From contig OX463815.1 in the NCBI GenBank assembly GCA_949825045.1, positions 35,207,356 through 35,271,355 of the forward strand: a DNA stretch of 64,000 nt, read 5' to 3'. This DNA is from Argyresthia goedartella. Taxonomy: Eukaryota > Arthropoda > Insecta > Lepidoptera > Argyresthiidae. Both the position numbers and the translations under genes were made by a program. Below are positions 31,061-42,501 of the stretch, in pieces; the first letter of the stretch is position 1; every line of letters starts with the position of its first letter. Below the pieces are notes generated by a model, which searched no databases, was not told the DNA's origin, and saw only the letters and a list, made by a program, of their open reading frames with translations.

Positions 31061-31202
31061 AAAAACCGCTACTACTGGTCCGTTTCTTTTTGCCTCACTA
31101 AACACATACTGTAACAACAAAAGGATCTTTTTGGGGTAATCTATTATTGGCTATGTAATTCGTGTTAATTTTAAGGACTATCTGTTTTGTAACGCTGTTG
31201 AT

Positions 31203-31240
31203 TACCTGAATAAATAAATAAATAAATAAATAAATAAAAT
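31203..31240. repeat. (AAAT)n microsatellite
   Basis: AATAAATAAATAAATAAATA run of about nine tetranucleotide units immediately next to the SINE-A head at 31243; it may derive from an A-rich retroposon tail. Confidence 0.85.
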
Positions 31241-31242
31241 TT

Positions 31243-31314
31243 ATCCCTAGCCGGGGATGGAACCCGAACCTCTCGCATGGTAGACAGGCCACTATCGCTG
31301 CGCCACAGAGGTCG
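31243..31314 (-). mobile_element. SINE-A head fragment
   Basis: On the minus strand: CGACCTCTGTGGCGCAGCGA, TACCATGCGAGAGGTTCGGG, TTCCATCCCCGGCTAGGGAT. Only the tRNA-like head is present, followed on that strand by the AAAT-type run. Confidence 0.75.
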
Positions 31315-32469
31315 TTAAAGGTATAGGTAATTATATAAGGTTAGGTTTATTGTGTATTCAAGAGTTTGAGTTTGAGATCGTCATTACACGTACACAAAGT
31401 TAAAGGAATGCATTTATCCTCCCTCTCTCGCTGGCTCTCGCCCTCGACACGCCTGTAGGACAGTTACGGACGCAATGAATTCATCATAGGGAGGTGCCAA
31501 GTTTACTTTGCGGCGAGAACAAAGCAGATGAAGCTGTCGCCGTGACCGAAATTCGTGGGAAATATAATCATCATAATCATTCCTAGAATTGATACTCAAT
31601 AGGCTTTACGTCTATTGCTGGTATACAAAAATCACTAACATAACCCTCCCAAGAACAAGATAAATTAATAATGAAAGTAAACAATCCAACGGGTTTGAAA
31701 TTTGTTTCAAAATCGTTACACATGTTTTTTGTAATTTTGGATTCATCCATTTGTTATATTAAGGGCTGAACATAGGCCAATGGCATTGAGAATTAGACAA
31801 AGAAAACAAATACCCGTCGCATCGCGTCGAAGCAGACTGACGCATGCTCCCGCGCAGAGCCCCGCGGGGCAGCCCGAGCTCCGAGACCGAGAAAATTATA
31901 GAAAATATTACTAAACTCCTGTAATAATAACATTAAAAATAAAATAAAACAACCAAAAAATTTTTTACCTATTTTTGCGTGTAAATTTCATTTTTAAGTA
32001 TTAAATATAACAGATATCCGGTAATTTTAAAAGTCCATTCTTATCTCTAATAGACCTTTTATAACATATATTTATCCTACATTGATATGTTGTCTAGTTT
32101 AGCCTAGAATCGAAGCTAAAGATGCATTTCTGGCCATATTTAATCCCTTAACACAAAAAATCCCAACACCCCCGCCCCCTCTCTGTCCAAAGAGTCCAGT
32201 TGTAACTTCCCTCACCCACATACAAAAGTCTTCAAAGCTCGACCGAAATCGAATGAATTTGAGTACATGTTAATTTATCCGTCTTTAGCCCCACGCAACC
32301 CTGGCACGGTACGGAACCCTCCGATCGTTCGGGGTACTAACAATGCCTTCAATTGTTTTCACCCCTGGGTACTCTTGTTATTGGTATTGAACTGGGTTAT
32401 TGTGTTCCATGAAAGATATTTTCTCCATATTTTTTTTATTTTGAATACATTTTTTATTTATGCCACTGT
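31315..32469. other. unassigned stretch
   Basis: Includes GC-richer patches at 31420-31560 and 31815-31890 (CATGCTCCCGCGCAGAGCCC, CGCGGGGCAGCCCGAGCTCC). TGGCACGGTACGGAACCCTC at 32305 recalls the GTE end. No gene was recognised. Confidence 0.35.
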
Positions 32470-32625
32470 TGTGAACTAATAAAACTAGTGGCTCTGTGAA
32501 GTGTAGTCCTCGCGAGTGATACTTTATTTTAATTAATACATACAAACTTATGAATGCACCTGGTTACGTCCATGGAATATGAAAGTAGCCGGACCAATAA
32601 CATTGTAAACTACATTTTGTGGTCT
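32470..32625 (+). repeat. repeat G, copy 1
   Basis: GTGGCTCTGTGAAGTGTAGT, CCTCGCGAGTGATACTTTA, ACATACAAACTTATGAATGC, AATATGAAAGTAGCCGGACC. The same words occur at 39222-39312 (plus) and 59098-59235 (minus). Non-coding; class unknown. Confidence 0.65.
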
Positions 32626-32678
32626 TAAGCCCAAGCTATCGACTTTTCTCTAAAATTATATAGACTGGCCGACCGAAC

Positions 32679-32920
32679 GACCGACCCGAATGGCCGAGTC
32701 GGCAGTGATGCTGGCTACGAAACCAAGGGTCCCGGGTTCGAGTCCCGGTGGGGGCAAATATATGTTTAATGAGAACGGATGTTTGTCTATCTAAGTATAA
32801 TATTTATCTATATAAGTATGTGTATCGTTTTCTAGTACTTAAGATACAGGGAATCCTAGTTTGGGGCTAGATCAATGTGTGTAAATGGTGTCCAAGATAT
32901 TATTATTATTATTATTATTT
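32679..32920 (+). mobile_element. SINE-B copy
   Basis: Head GACCGACCCGAATGGCCGAG, B box GGGTTCGAGTCCCGGTGG, body GAGAACGGATGTTTGTCTAT (a short internal deletion relative to others), tail TACAGGGAATCCTAGTTTGG and (ATT)n end. Confidence 0.85.
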
Positions 32921-33074
32921 CTTTCTTTTTCTCTCCTATTCATAGGAGGTTATTTTACGGCACGGGCCTAAGCCAAGTGCATAGTGATGAATGAATGATT
33001 AAGATGAATTTCCCATGAATTTTCGGACGATCCTGCAAGTGTTCTTATTATTATTATTATTATGTTACTCCCAC

Positions 33075-33345
33075 TGCCTTTACAAACCTAACGACACCTC
33101 ATTTGTTAAAATCCGTCAAGCTGTTTGCATAAAACCGCCACAACTCCATTATTCTAAAAAGTTCCAAAAACTGATCGACAAAAAACCTATTTAATTATCA
33201 AGCCTGCTCATAAACCTCACGAGAATGAGTTGAGGAATGCAGCCTATAGAGGATAATATCTGGACACACATCCGGACATACGAAATCATTTTTGCCCAAT
33301 CCTGAGCGGAGACGCTTCGTTCGCTCGGTCAATTATTAGTTACGA
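33075..33345 (-). repeat. repeat H, copy 1
   Basis: CACCTCATTTGTTAAAATCC, GTCAAGCTGTTTGCAT, CATCCGGACATACGAAATCA, TTTTTGCCCAATCCTGAGCG. The same landmarks recur in the opposite orientation at 58500-58805. Class not determined. Confidence 0.6.
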
Positions 33346-33862
33346 ATAACTTTTCTCAGTTACACTTTTCTTATTTGGAGATGGCAAAGCGATAAACAAA
33401 AAAAAAATAAGACACTGTGACCGTTTTTGGTTCAATTTTTGTCATTCCAAGATTCATATCAATGAAATTCATAATCTATTAATATTTATTTTGTCTTTAA
33501 TAATTTGTGATCTACAAATTAAAGGGTCAAATCCACCGGTCACAATACAACAACCGGCTTTAGGGTTCACAAAACACTGTCAATTGTCCCCGCAGGATAA
33601 AGCGCTTCATGTTTATTCAGCTAATAACTCGCGGACATCTCGCATTGTGTTGGCAACCCTGATGTTGCGGCTTTTTGTGTTTGGACGCTTGTCACTTGCT
33701 GAAGAAAAAGTGTAATATGGGGTTAAGAGTCACGTCAATATGCATACGAGTATAATTTGAAGAAAAGAAACTGCGAGGAGAAAGGCAAAAATTAAGTATT
33801 CAAAAAAAGTAAAACACCTGACTGCGGGAAACAAAACACAAAATTAGGCGATAACATAAGAC

Positions 33863-33948
33863 TTACATACAGACACATACATTGATTTAGCCCCACACTA
33901 GGATGCCCTGTGTCGTGGGAACCAGAAACAGAGACGTTACACACATTC
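33863..33948 (-). mobile_element. SINE-A tail fragment
   Basis: Plus-strand ACATACAGACACATACATTG, GCCCCACACTAGGATGCCCT, GTGTCGTGGGAACCAGAAAC. Complement of the SINE-A tail; no head. Confidence 0.75.
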
Positions 33949-34205
33949 GCGTACTACTAAAATAATAATATAAAATAATAATGGTTCATTTCCTAAAATA
34001 ATGTACATTATAAAGTTATTAACAAGATGAACAAGGATGTATCGCTACTCCCTAAAAAAGGGCGAACCCTGTGTTTTAGGATAATTTCCCTTCCCATTAG
34101 AATTAATATCTCAGTGTAAAGTAAGTACTATTTAAACAATTTGTCATGACGATATCACTGATGATGACTTATATTTACAATATAAGATACAAAAGCAAAA
34201 CAAAA

Positions 34206-34452
34206 AATATTCACTTGCTTTAGACACCAAACTACTAATATTCACTTGCTTTAGACACCAAACTACTAATATTCACTTGCTTTAGACACCAAACTACTAA
34301 TATTCGCTTGCTTTAGACACCAAACTACTAATATTCACTTGCTTTAGACACCAAACTACTAATATTCACTTGCTTTAGACACCAAACTACTAATATTCAC
34401 TTGCTTTAGACACCAAACTACTAATATTCACTTGCTTTAGAGACCAAACTAC
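34206..34452. repeat. 31-bp minisatellite, eight units
   Basis: The unit runs AATATTCACTTGCTTTAGAC then ACCAAACTACT. Eight units follow one another; unit 4 has CGCTTG instead of CACTTG and unit 8 has AGAGACC instead of AGACACC. All others appear identical, so the array is young or homogenised. Confidence 0.9.
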
Positions 34453-34676
34453 TGGAGCGATTATTAATTTTCAAAAATAGGACTAAACTGGATGGTAAAT
34501 CTTTCAACTAAAAAAATATTTTTTTAAATTGTTTCTTAAAAACTAGTTACTAGTTTTGAGGTAACAAGCATAAAAAAATACAACCGAATTGAGAACCTCC
34601 TAATTTTTTGAATTCGGTTATAAAACCGACCTCAAGTCCAAGGCCTAGTTCTTCCTCTCCGGTCGGGATGAAAATG

Positions 34677-34678
<2 letters not shown>

Positions 34679-34708
<30 letters not shown>
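34679..34708. repeat. (TA)n microsatellite
   Basis: An uninterrupted ATATATATATATATATATAT run of about 29 bases, likely polymorphic. Confidence 0.9.
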
Positions 34709-34711
<3 letters not shown>

Positions 34712-34921
34712 TATGAAAACACCTCATCATAACTTTTGCTGCAGTGAACCACAAACCAAAACGCCATCTGTATGTATTTGTTTTAGTTGATTTTTTCAAA
34801 AATCACTCAATCAATTTTAATAAAATGTATATGGGAACAACTCTAAAGTATGAGCTTCCAATCAAAATAAGAATCATCAAAATCGATTCAGAATTGACAT
34901 TGAAATCAGTCGCATTGTGAA

Positions 34922-36182
34922 CCTACTTTTTGATTATATTTGCTGACGATAGTACGGTAGTATATAAACAAAATATGAAATATAATAATCTGACATTTGA
35001 AAATGAAATCAATAACTCAATCAATGACATAATTACATGGCTCAAATATAGTAATTTAAAGATAAATTTAAATAAAACTTACATAATGAATTTTAAACAA
35101 TTAAAGGAAAGAACACCATTACATATCCAACATGACAACAGTATCATTAACGAACTGCAGGTCACAAAATTTTTGAGACTGCAAATTGACAACAAATTAA
35201 GTTGGAAAGATTACCTCTCCAAAAACTTAATAAATTTTCTTAAGCACTATTTATGTTGCGCAAAGTTGTAGACGTTGCCTCAGTATTAACTGCGTATCAT
35301 GGTTTTGTAGTATCTATACTACGATATGGCATAATATTCTGGGGCAACGGAGTTAACAAAGATTGTGCTTTTAAAACCCAAAAGAAATGTATCAGGTCTA
35401 TTTTTTCAATTAAACGAACAGACAGCTGCAAACCATTCTTCAAGCCCCATAAACTATTCACATTGCCTTCATTATATACAGGGTTATAGCTTAAGTCGAC
35501 CTAGATCCGTTAGGGGCTTGCAGTACCCATCTTTTCTGACTGATTTCATTATGAAACACCCTACCCCAAACCTAACCATTTTCGAGATAATCGACTTTTA
35601 TATTTTTTAGAAAAATAGCCGATTGTTTTGCCATTAATTGCCAATATTTTGAAATTGGTGCGCCTTATTATTATTATTAATTATTTTTTACATGCAAATT
35701 AAGATGCTCTATAAACTTAGTAACCAAAATCCAACGTAAGTTAACTAAATGCGTTGTTCTGGACGATTGAAAGTTCAAAAAGTTAATAAAAAAATTGTCA
35801 ATTTACCTTTCTTTAAGGAATATCTAAAAAAATGTATAGCAGACGTTTGGCAGATGTGCTTAAAAATATCAACGTTTTATCAGCTATCCAACAAGGTATA
35901 ACACTCTAGGATATTATTTATCTCGTAGGAAAAAACTTAGTTTCATAGGACATGGTGGAAGTAAAAAGAATTACACTTATTGAGCCTTATTTATTCTTTG
36001 GCCCTAGAAAGTTTTGACTTTTGGCTTTGGCTTTAATTTATGACTTTATATGTAAGCATTTGTTATTTTTATTTCTGTTTGTATGGCTGGACGTAAGAAC
36101 TACCCATGTAAAATGTAAGAACTAATTTAAAACTACGATCCACAATAGTATAAACATTCTGATTCTGATTCTGATTCTGAAG
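34922..36182 (+). pseudogene. 5'-truncated LINE with reverse transcriptase FADD box
   Basis: The frame 34930-35271 begins at IIFADDSTVVYKQN, the reverse transcriptase catalytic box, and continues through WLKYSNLKINLNKTY and FLRLQIDNKLSWKDY to a stop. A frameshift then moves to 35253-35489 with AYHGFVVSILRYGIIFWG and RSIFSIKRTDSCKP. At about 35478 an ACAGGGTTATAGCTTAAG segment interrupts it (probable secondary insertion to ~35750), after which QFYLPFFKEYLKK-like C-terminal codons are seen. The tail is four ATTCTG units at 36155-36182. It belongs to the CR1/Jockey-like group and is a dead copy. Confidence 0.75.
36155..36182. repeat. (ATTCTG)n tail
   Basis: ATTCTGATTCTGATTCTGAT marks the 3' end of the LINE at 34922-36182; short tandem tails of this kind are typical of some LINE clades. 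Confidence 0.8.
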
Positions 36183-37132
36183 TCAGTTGAAAAGTAATAT
36201 AACGTTACGAAATAATCCCGACAAGCACTCAAATAATTTTCTCAACACAATGGCTATTTAATTCAAGACAGTTACCGTAGTGTCTCCCTAATCAAAATCC
36301 CATATAAGATTATACAGGATGCTGGATTGGACGCCAGGTGTAACATGACATGTGGTTCCCATCTTAGCGTTAACATAAACCTCAATACTATGTGAGAGAC
36401 GGTTCAACCACCTTGGTGTGTGGAGCAGATAGATCAACTTGTACAGGGTGACTCTAAATAAACAAATCTGAACTTTCATCGCTCGATCTTATTCGAATTC
36501 GAATTTGATTCCTCGGCGAACTTGTAAGCAACATTTGTTAAATTAACCTTCACCAACTTTCAAGTACAAATATAAAATACAAGTCCAAATATTTTTACTA
36601 GCAGAGACAAGTTTGATAATACTGTTATACATAGTTTAATTAAGACTAAGACTAACTATTTTTATTTTTCAGACAAATAATTATTGCTAAAGATAAGGCA
36701 AAAGGAAGACACTTACTTACTTGATTTAGAATTAGCCCCCTGTAACGCAAAGTGGAGTTTTTCACAAATGCTATATAAGCTAAGATAAGATAAAGTGTAT
36801 TTGAACTTTCAACAATTTTCTGCATAAGCTTTCAAAAAACTCAAAACATTTATTGCAAGTAGGATAGGAGTAGCAATAATGCACTTTTACAAGTCAAACA
36901 CTTATTAAGTCTCATATAAATGGAAATATATACAAATATGATCATATAATATAGTGAAGTTGTTGTACATACTGATATAATATATTTTAACTTTAACTCC
37001 TAAACTAGGTTAAGAACCTGTATCTTAGCGATTGTAGGTCCTCCGATCCATATTAGATAATGTAACAACAATAACTGTACATATAACTAGGTAGCTGCGT
37101 AACAAAATAATGTAAAGTAGTTAATTAGAACA
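36183..37132. other. unassigned stretch
   Basis: TTAGCCCCCTGTAACGCAAA at 36732 is the start of a TAG repeat that loses similarity after about 30 bases. ATACAGGATGCTGGATTGGA (36313) and TACAGGGTGACTC (36440) may bound another element. No gene was recognised. Confidence 0.35.
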
Positions 37133-37443
37133 CAATTAAATCTAGGTATTTTCTTAAAAACTAAATGGGAATAAAACTGTGGGAAACAGCTATCGTTTTA
37201 TATCAGACAGTAAGTTTTAACGGCTTCGGTCCGCTTAAATCTTACCATATTATAATTACCGCTTATAATACAATAACATGATTAAATCTAGGTATTTTCT
37301 TAAAAACTAAATGAAAATAGTACACATGGCAACTGCACTGCAGAGCTGTGTGATTTAAAGCTATCGGTTTAAAGCAGGCCGTTAGTTTGAACGGCTTCAG
37401 TCTACATAAATCTTACCATGTTATAATTACCGCTTATAATATA
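37133..37443. repeat. imperfect tandem duplication (~150 bp)
   Basis: ATTAAATCTAGGTATTTTCT, AACGGCTTCGGTCCGC and ATTATAATTACCGCTTATAA occur first at 37135-37270 and again at 37281-37443. The second unit carries an extra ~25-40 bases in its middle. Non-coding. Confidence 0.65.
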
Positions 37444-37744
37444 AGTGACATCATGCTGTATGTCCACATGCATATGCGAGATCTAAAGCCTCAGCTGGGT
37501 GTTATCGCCGCCCGCGCATCAATTTCAATCACAACTGATTTAAACACTGGATTATAGACAAAGCGTCTATAGCGAGTATAGATACCTACTTATAGTTAAA
37601 TAGAATGGAATAAAATATCCGTTTATTTGCTGTATCAGCATAAACACATACATATACAAGAACTACACAAGGCATACAGAGATTAAAACACAAACAAAAC
37701 AAAAAAAATATAATATGATTCATACCATTCTTATTCTCCATACA

Positions 37745-38345
37745 GCATTACCATAATTTCGTAATTTCTTTATTGCACAGAAATCATATAAAAAACAAGA
37801 GTTACATAAAAAAGTGTACAAAGGCGAGCTAATCTCTAATAAGAGATCTCTTCCAGCAAACCAGGTTAACATGGGAAAAGTTGATGGCTGAACAGGGGTA
37901 GACCTAGGTGTACATTATAAAAAATAATATATATAAAATAACTATAATAACATACGAAATACTTATAATATACTAAAACTACTATCGTATATACTATACT
38001 AATAAATACTTCCATGCATACTACCTATAACTCTAAAGGGAGAGGTAATGCTTCTTCACACGACTTTTAAAGACATTCAGAGTAGGACTGTCCCTGATGG
38101 TGCAGGGGAGTGCATTCCACAACCGAATGGCCCGGGCTCTAAACCCGTTCTCATAGAAAGCGGTGTTATGCTGTGGAGTTGTGAGCAAGGAAACTGCGTG
38201 AGTTCTCCGAGGTCTGCTGGAAGAAAGAAATTGAAGACAGTCTCGCAGGAAAGTCGTGGGTCTCACTGCCATGTGCACATGCTGCGATAGGAAAAAAGGG
38301 CTCAGACTCAGCATAAGTACGACACAGGAAGGCCTGTGAGGCTGG
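37745..38345 (-). pseudogene. LINE-Y ORF2 C-terminus and 3' region
   Basis: On the minus strand the frame 38314-38033 ends with FRARAIRLWNALPCTIRDSP and FKSRVKKHYLSL before a stop. This matches the 'LWN.LP..IR...L..FK..LK..L' C-terminus of many CR1/Jockey-like ORF2 proteins. The 3' untranslated part (37760-38030) carries the AAAGGCGAGCTAATCTCTAA and CTTCCAGCAAACC blocks shared with 8065, 49175 and 55335. Only the C-terminal ~94 residues remain. Confidence 0.75.
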
Positions 38346-38590
38346 TTTTCAGACTAGGACCCGGAAAGTATATATAGGTTTGAACTCGTTAATGTCACCA
38401 GGTGGAAATTGTAAGAAACTACCTTAACTAAACTAAACACTTAAACAAGATACGTCCAAAATAACCATAAATAAAACAAATAAAATGTCGGTGCGCAAAT
38501 AAATTGTGAATAAGAATTGCATAATGGATTAATGAATATTTAGTTGGATTAAATTGGTTAAAGATATCAAATCAAATCAACTGCCTTTTG

Positions 38591-38632
38591 GTGTATGCTA
38601 TTTATCCCATTGTTTGTATAAATAGCATACAC
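38591..38632. repeat. perfect 15-bp-arm hairpin
   Basis: GTGTATGCTATTTAT (38591-38605), a 12-base spacer CCCATTGTTTGT, then ATAAATAGCATACAC (38618-38632). Confidence 0.85.
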
Positions 38633-39120
38633 AGTGTTTTCCTATTAGAGGGTTCCGTACCTCAAAAGATTTAAAAGGAATCCTTCTAGGATTACTCGCG
38701 TGTCCGCCCGTCCGTTTGTATTAGGACAGGCACTTTTCTCAGGAACTATAAAATATACAGTCTTGAAACCTATCGCAAAAATACTTATCTTGATAAACCC
38801 AACATAAATCAAGTCAAATATGGAAAAAAAGTGGAGGGGATAAAATTACATAACGAAATAAAAACACCATAGTAAGTAATATAGCTGTTTATAAAATTTA
38901 AATAAAACATATTTTTTAATTTTAGTTTTGATAACTTTAGAAGTTATTATCAAAAATGTACCAAAAATTACCATTTCGCTCCTTATCTCGGAAACTATAG
39001 TCTTAAATTATGAAAAAATTCATAATATACTTAGAAATTAAACCAAAATATAAAAGAAAACCTACCTGGAATTGCCAACGTTTTTTAACTTTCTGTAAAC
39101 CACAAAAATAAAAATAGTAA

Positions 39121-39221
39121 ATGTAGCCCATTAATGTCCCCACCGAGGGGCAAGGGCCTTAACCCGAATACGAGTGAGTTAAGCCATACTCCACCAAGCT
39201 GGCTCAGTGCGGGTTGGTGGT
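39121..39221 (-). mobile_element. SINE-F tail fragment
   Basis: GCCCATTAATGTCCCCACCG, GGCCTTAACCCGAATACGAG, GCTGGCTCAGTGCGGGTTGG is the complement of the SINE-F tail seen at 19665-19765. Confidence 0.65.
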
Positions 39222-39312
39222 AAACCACATACAAACTTATGAATGCACCTAGTTACGTATATGGAATGCGAAAGTAGCCGCACCAATAACTTTGTAAACA
39301 ACATTTTGCCAA
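39222..39312 (+). repeat. repeat G, copy 2
   Basis: ACATACAAACTTATGAATGC, ACCTAGTTACGTATATGGAA, GTAGCCGCACCAATAACTTT match copy 1 at 32470. Copy 2 lacks the GTGGCTCTGTGAAG end. Confidence 0.6.
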
Positions 39313-39769
39313 ACTCCAAAATCCAAACTATTCACTCTCATCCTACTATTGTACTTACGGAACCCTTTGTGCGCGAATCAGACTCGCAGTTGAGCGGTTT
39401 TTTGTAACATGTATTGTATTTGTATAGATCGATATAGGTATACAAGTACATAATACAATATTCAGATATCTATCTATTTATACAACTAAATACATGCAGC
39501 GATGGCTGAAACGTAATATGGTCTATTGAATAACAAGCTAACTTTTATTCAATTCAATTCACTATTTATTTATGTTGCAACTTTTTTAGGTAATTAATTA
39601 TGTAACAACATTTTCACCACACTTGCTGGTAAAGCGACTCTTTATGGCATCGCATTTTGGTTCATAATGGAGCTTATTACTCACTAGTGCTTTTTACTTT
39701 ACATTGCGGCACTAGTGCGGTAATGTACCTTAATTGTTTTTCAATCTCTGCTAAGAGTGAAACAGTGAG

Positions 39770-40115
39770 GCTCTAACCTGACCAAAAGAGATTGTTGGCA
39801 GGCTCAAGACACCTTATTAATCACAGGGTCGTGAGTTGAAAATTGGTGATATAGTTGAAACGCTGGATAGGGACTCGCCGGGAATTTGTAGACTTCAGCT
39901 CCTTGGTAGACTCAATCCAACTGGTCCACTTCTCCAGACGTCAACAAGTGATTTTGCGGTTTGCGCCAGGAGGATATTACTCCTCGGCGTGGAACCCTGG
40001 AAAGAGACCAGTGTGAATGATAGGAATACAAAAGCGCTACAGCGCCCAGCTATCAGGCGACGGCTCCCCACACGGAGACTTCCGACGAGGGCCCTAGGGT
40101 AATTAGGATCTAAGA
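39770..40115 (+). mobile_element. possible tRNA-Lys-like SINE
   Basis: GGCAGGCTCAAGACACCTTA followed by TTAATCACAGGGTCGTGAGT resembles the anticodon arm to T arm of an insect tRNA-Lys(CUU). The following GC-rich 250 bases (ACTTCAGCTCCTTGGTAGAC, GATATTACTCCTCGGCGTGG) would be the body. No second copy is present here to confirm. An 88-codon frame inside is not shared with anything known to me. Confidence 0.35.
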
Positions 40116-40567
40116 GTGCCGCAGTCCAATAGACACTGTATAGAAAAGGGAAATACATAGAGAGTATAAAATACACGAAAATAAGAAAGACTAACTACGA
40201 ACCAATGCTTACCCATGGATTGGGGATAGTAGGGAAGTTTCATATCAACTACTGCACTTTACAGCAACTAAACATTCAGCTCCATTACTAAAGGAATAAC
40301 AGTACTAAAGGGACTAGCCCATCGCCGCAACTAAAGGCGTGACTTAAAAATTATTGATGCAGAAGATACAACCTCACGTTTCAGAGCTCAAACAATGTCT
40401 GCGTCAAAAAAAACAATCAGCTGCCAGACGAGATTCCAGACCCGAATTTCCGAATTTCTATAGTTGTACTTTTTATCTGGCTAATCCTCCAGTAGCCAAT
40501 ATGGTCAAAGAGGTAGTACGTTACAAGAGTTGTTATGCCTACAAACATTTGTGAATAAATAAACTAT

Positions 40568-41021
40568 TTTATCTACACACGTATCATAAACCCTCTTTAC
40601 TGCGTTCAAAAACCGCACGTTAGAATCAGCATTATGTTAAACTTCTTGGTAAAAACTCGTTTCGTATCTGGAAAACTACACATTACGGTAATTATGTGTA
40701 GTTTTTCTACATATAATGACATTCAAATTTCGAACGCCGACGCCCACCCGCGTGCCGTCCCTAGTTTGTTTGTGAAGTAGGTCCTGACATTCAAATTTCG
40801 AACGCCGACGCCCGCTTGCGAGAAGTTGGTACTACAGAACAAGACAATGCCGGTCAAACATGCGGTTCCTGAACACATCAAAGAGAGCTTATGATATGTG
40901 TGTAGATAAACTAGTGTACTCTCGAGTGATATTATTATGAAACTCGCCTTCGGCTCGTTTCATAAACCCACTCTCGAGTTTTAATGCCCTCCATTATGCA
41001 GCAGTCACATAAACTACTATT
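40568..41021 (-). mobile_element. HTE copy 3 (reverse orientation)
   Basis: Begins TTTATCTACACACGTATCAT and ends ACATAAACTACTATT. Relative to the others it has lost the ACTGTACATAATTAGGCATT-type segment between the subterminal repeat and the hairpin, so the hairpin's left arm is shortened and the 78-codon frame is destroyed. Central palindrome and duplicated CGTCGGCGTTCGAAATTTGA block complement are present. Confidence 0.8.
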
Positions 41022-41231
41022 AGATAACGTATGTACATATAATGATATTTCAATCAACATTATTATATATATTATTTTTTTCCGCATTCTAACCTCAAAA
41101 TAGCAACTTCGCCGTTTGATTTCGGGATCTCAGGCGGGAAAATTATATTCCTAACTCGTTCGAAAAGGCTTCTTTACGAACCTCGCTACGACCCACGCCT
41201 TCGGCTCGTGCCGTAAACTTCTCGGTTCGCC

Positions 41232-41658
41232 CATACAGGGTGGAATTTTGTGACACCACCTGGAGGGCAAGAACTCTAAATAATGGAGGTAGCAAAATTC
41301 CCTCAAAGGAAACATTCCTTTATTTTTCAAAGATTTTGAAAAATACGCTTGTCACAACCAGGAATCGAACCGGCTAAAATTCGAAAAAACATCACCTGTA
41401 CTTTTATGGCGTCAATCGACAGGGTCAATCATAAGGATCACATCTCTCTAACAAACATAGTAAATTAAATGAAAGGGTGATGTTTTTTCGTTTTTTGATT
41501 TTGAAAAATACGGTTGTGGCAAGCATATCTTTCAAAATCTTTGAATGCAGTTTTGTTTCTTTTCATAAATAAAATAATGTTTCCATTGAGGGAAATTCAC
41601 TACCTATATTATTTAAAGTACTTGCCCTCCAGGTGGTGTCACAAATATCCATCCTATA
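41232..41658. mobile_element. foldback element with CAGGGTGGA ends
   Basis: Left arm CATACAGGGTGGAATTTTGT, GACACCACCTGGAGGGCAAG ... TCAAAGATTTTGAAA; right arm (41520-41658) contains TTTCAAAATCTTTGA ... CTTGCCCTCCAGGTGGTGTC, ACAAATATCCATCCTATATA. The arms are about 130 bases with scattered differences. The centre holds AACCAGGAATCGAACCGGCT, a possible SINE B-box remnant. Confidence 0.75.
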
Positions 41659-42501
41659 TATATAAGCCTTTGCGAACTCGTAGGAACTCTACTATTTCGC
41701 TAGATATGAACCTTAATTTCTGAATTAAATCATTATTTTTAAATGCGGTTTTGCCAGTACCTTTATTTACACCTGCGCGCGCATCACTAGCGCGGCGTGC
41801 GCGGAAATCAAAGCCAGCGCGCCATTTACCACAAACGAATATGTTGACGTTTTCGTTGTGTGGTTAATTATTATCAAAAGTTTGTTTTTTTCCCTCGCAA
41901 CTTTGTTGAAAAACGTCTTATAAAACACGTGTGCATTGGTGATTAGACACTCTACATAACTTTACCGCCTCGTGAGTAAGAACCAACTTTGCACACTTGT
42001 ATCATAATGTATATAGTTTTTGTGGAACATAAGAGTGAACCTTGAAAAATAGAATCGCATAGAATGTAAAGGCAAAAATATTACGATTTTCATAGAAGAA
42101 GAAACCGTCACCTTGAAGGTCCTTGCACTATAACAGTCCCACTCTTTTCTCTTTTAAGAAACGTATTAAAGAGCACTTCCTCTCTCTTTCGTAAAAGTTA
42201 TTGTATTTATATTATTATATGTAAAGTTTATTTATTTTGTATTTCCTATCTGTATATTATAGGTATTTAATTGATTCCTAGGCTTTTAAGTTATAGTATT
42301 TATTGTGCTATGAAATGATACCGATACCCTTTTATGATAGCAATTCCTTTAATGCCTTGGTTTGCTGGAATAAATCTCTTTTTTGAGGTAAGCTCGCATT
42401 TGTACATGCAATTTCTTTTAATGTAACTTTTTAAATATTTGGGTGTAATTATTGTGCAATTATGAATTATAAAGTTAGCAAAACCATTAACACAACACAC
42501 A
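41659..42501. other. unassigned stretch with CpG-rich patch
   Basis: 41765-41830 is CpG-rich (CTGCGCGCGCATCACTAGCG, CGGCGTGCGCGGAAATC). No coding sequence was recognised. Confidence 0.35.

Larger units (their letters stand above)
38646..39405 (+). mobile_element. GTE element with internal insertions
   Basis: Starts GAGGGTTCCGTACCTCAAAA, has a CCGCCCGTCCGTTTG tract, and ends ACGGAACCCTTTGTGCGCGA, ATCAGACTCGCAGTTGAGCG, GTTTTTTG. Between 39121 and 39312 it contains a SINE-F tail and a repeat G copy, so it has been invaded at least once. Confidence 0.65.

Noticed and set aside
32679..32760. tRNA-like sequence with good A and B boxes
   Set aside because: It is followed by the SINE-B body and tail and occurs several times; it is a SINE head and not a tRNA gene. 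The same applies to the heads at 8889, 14779, 16135, 27083 and 42502.
34206..34452. Regular repeat array as a CRISPR
   Set aside because: Units are directly adjacent with no unique spacers, and the context is eukaryotic; it is a minisatellite.
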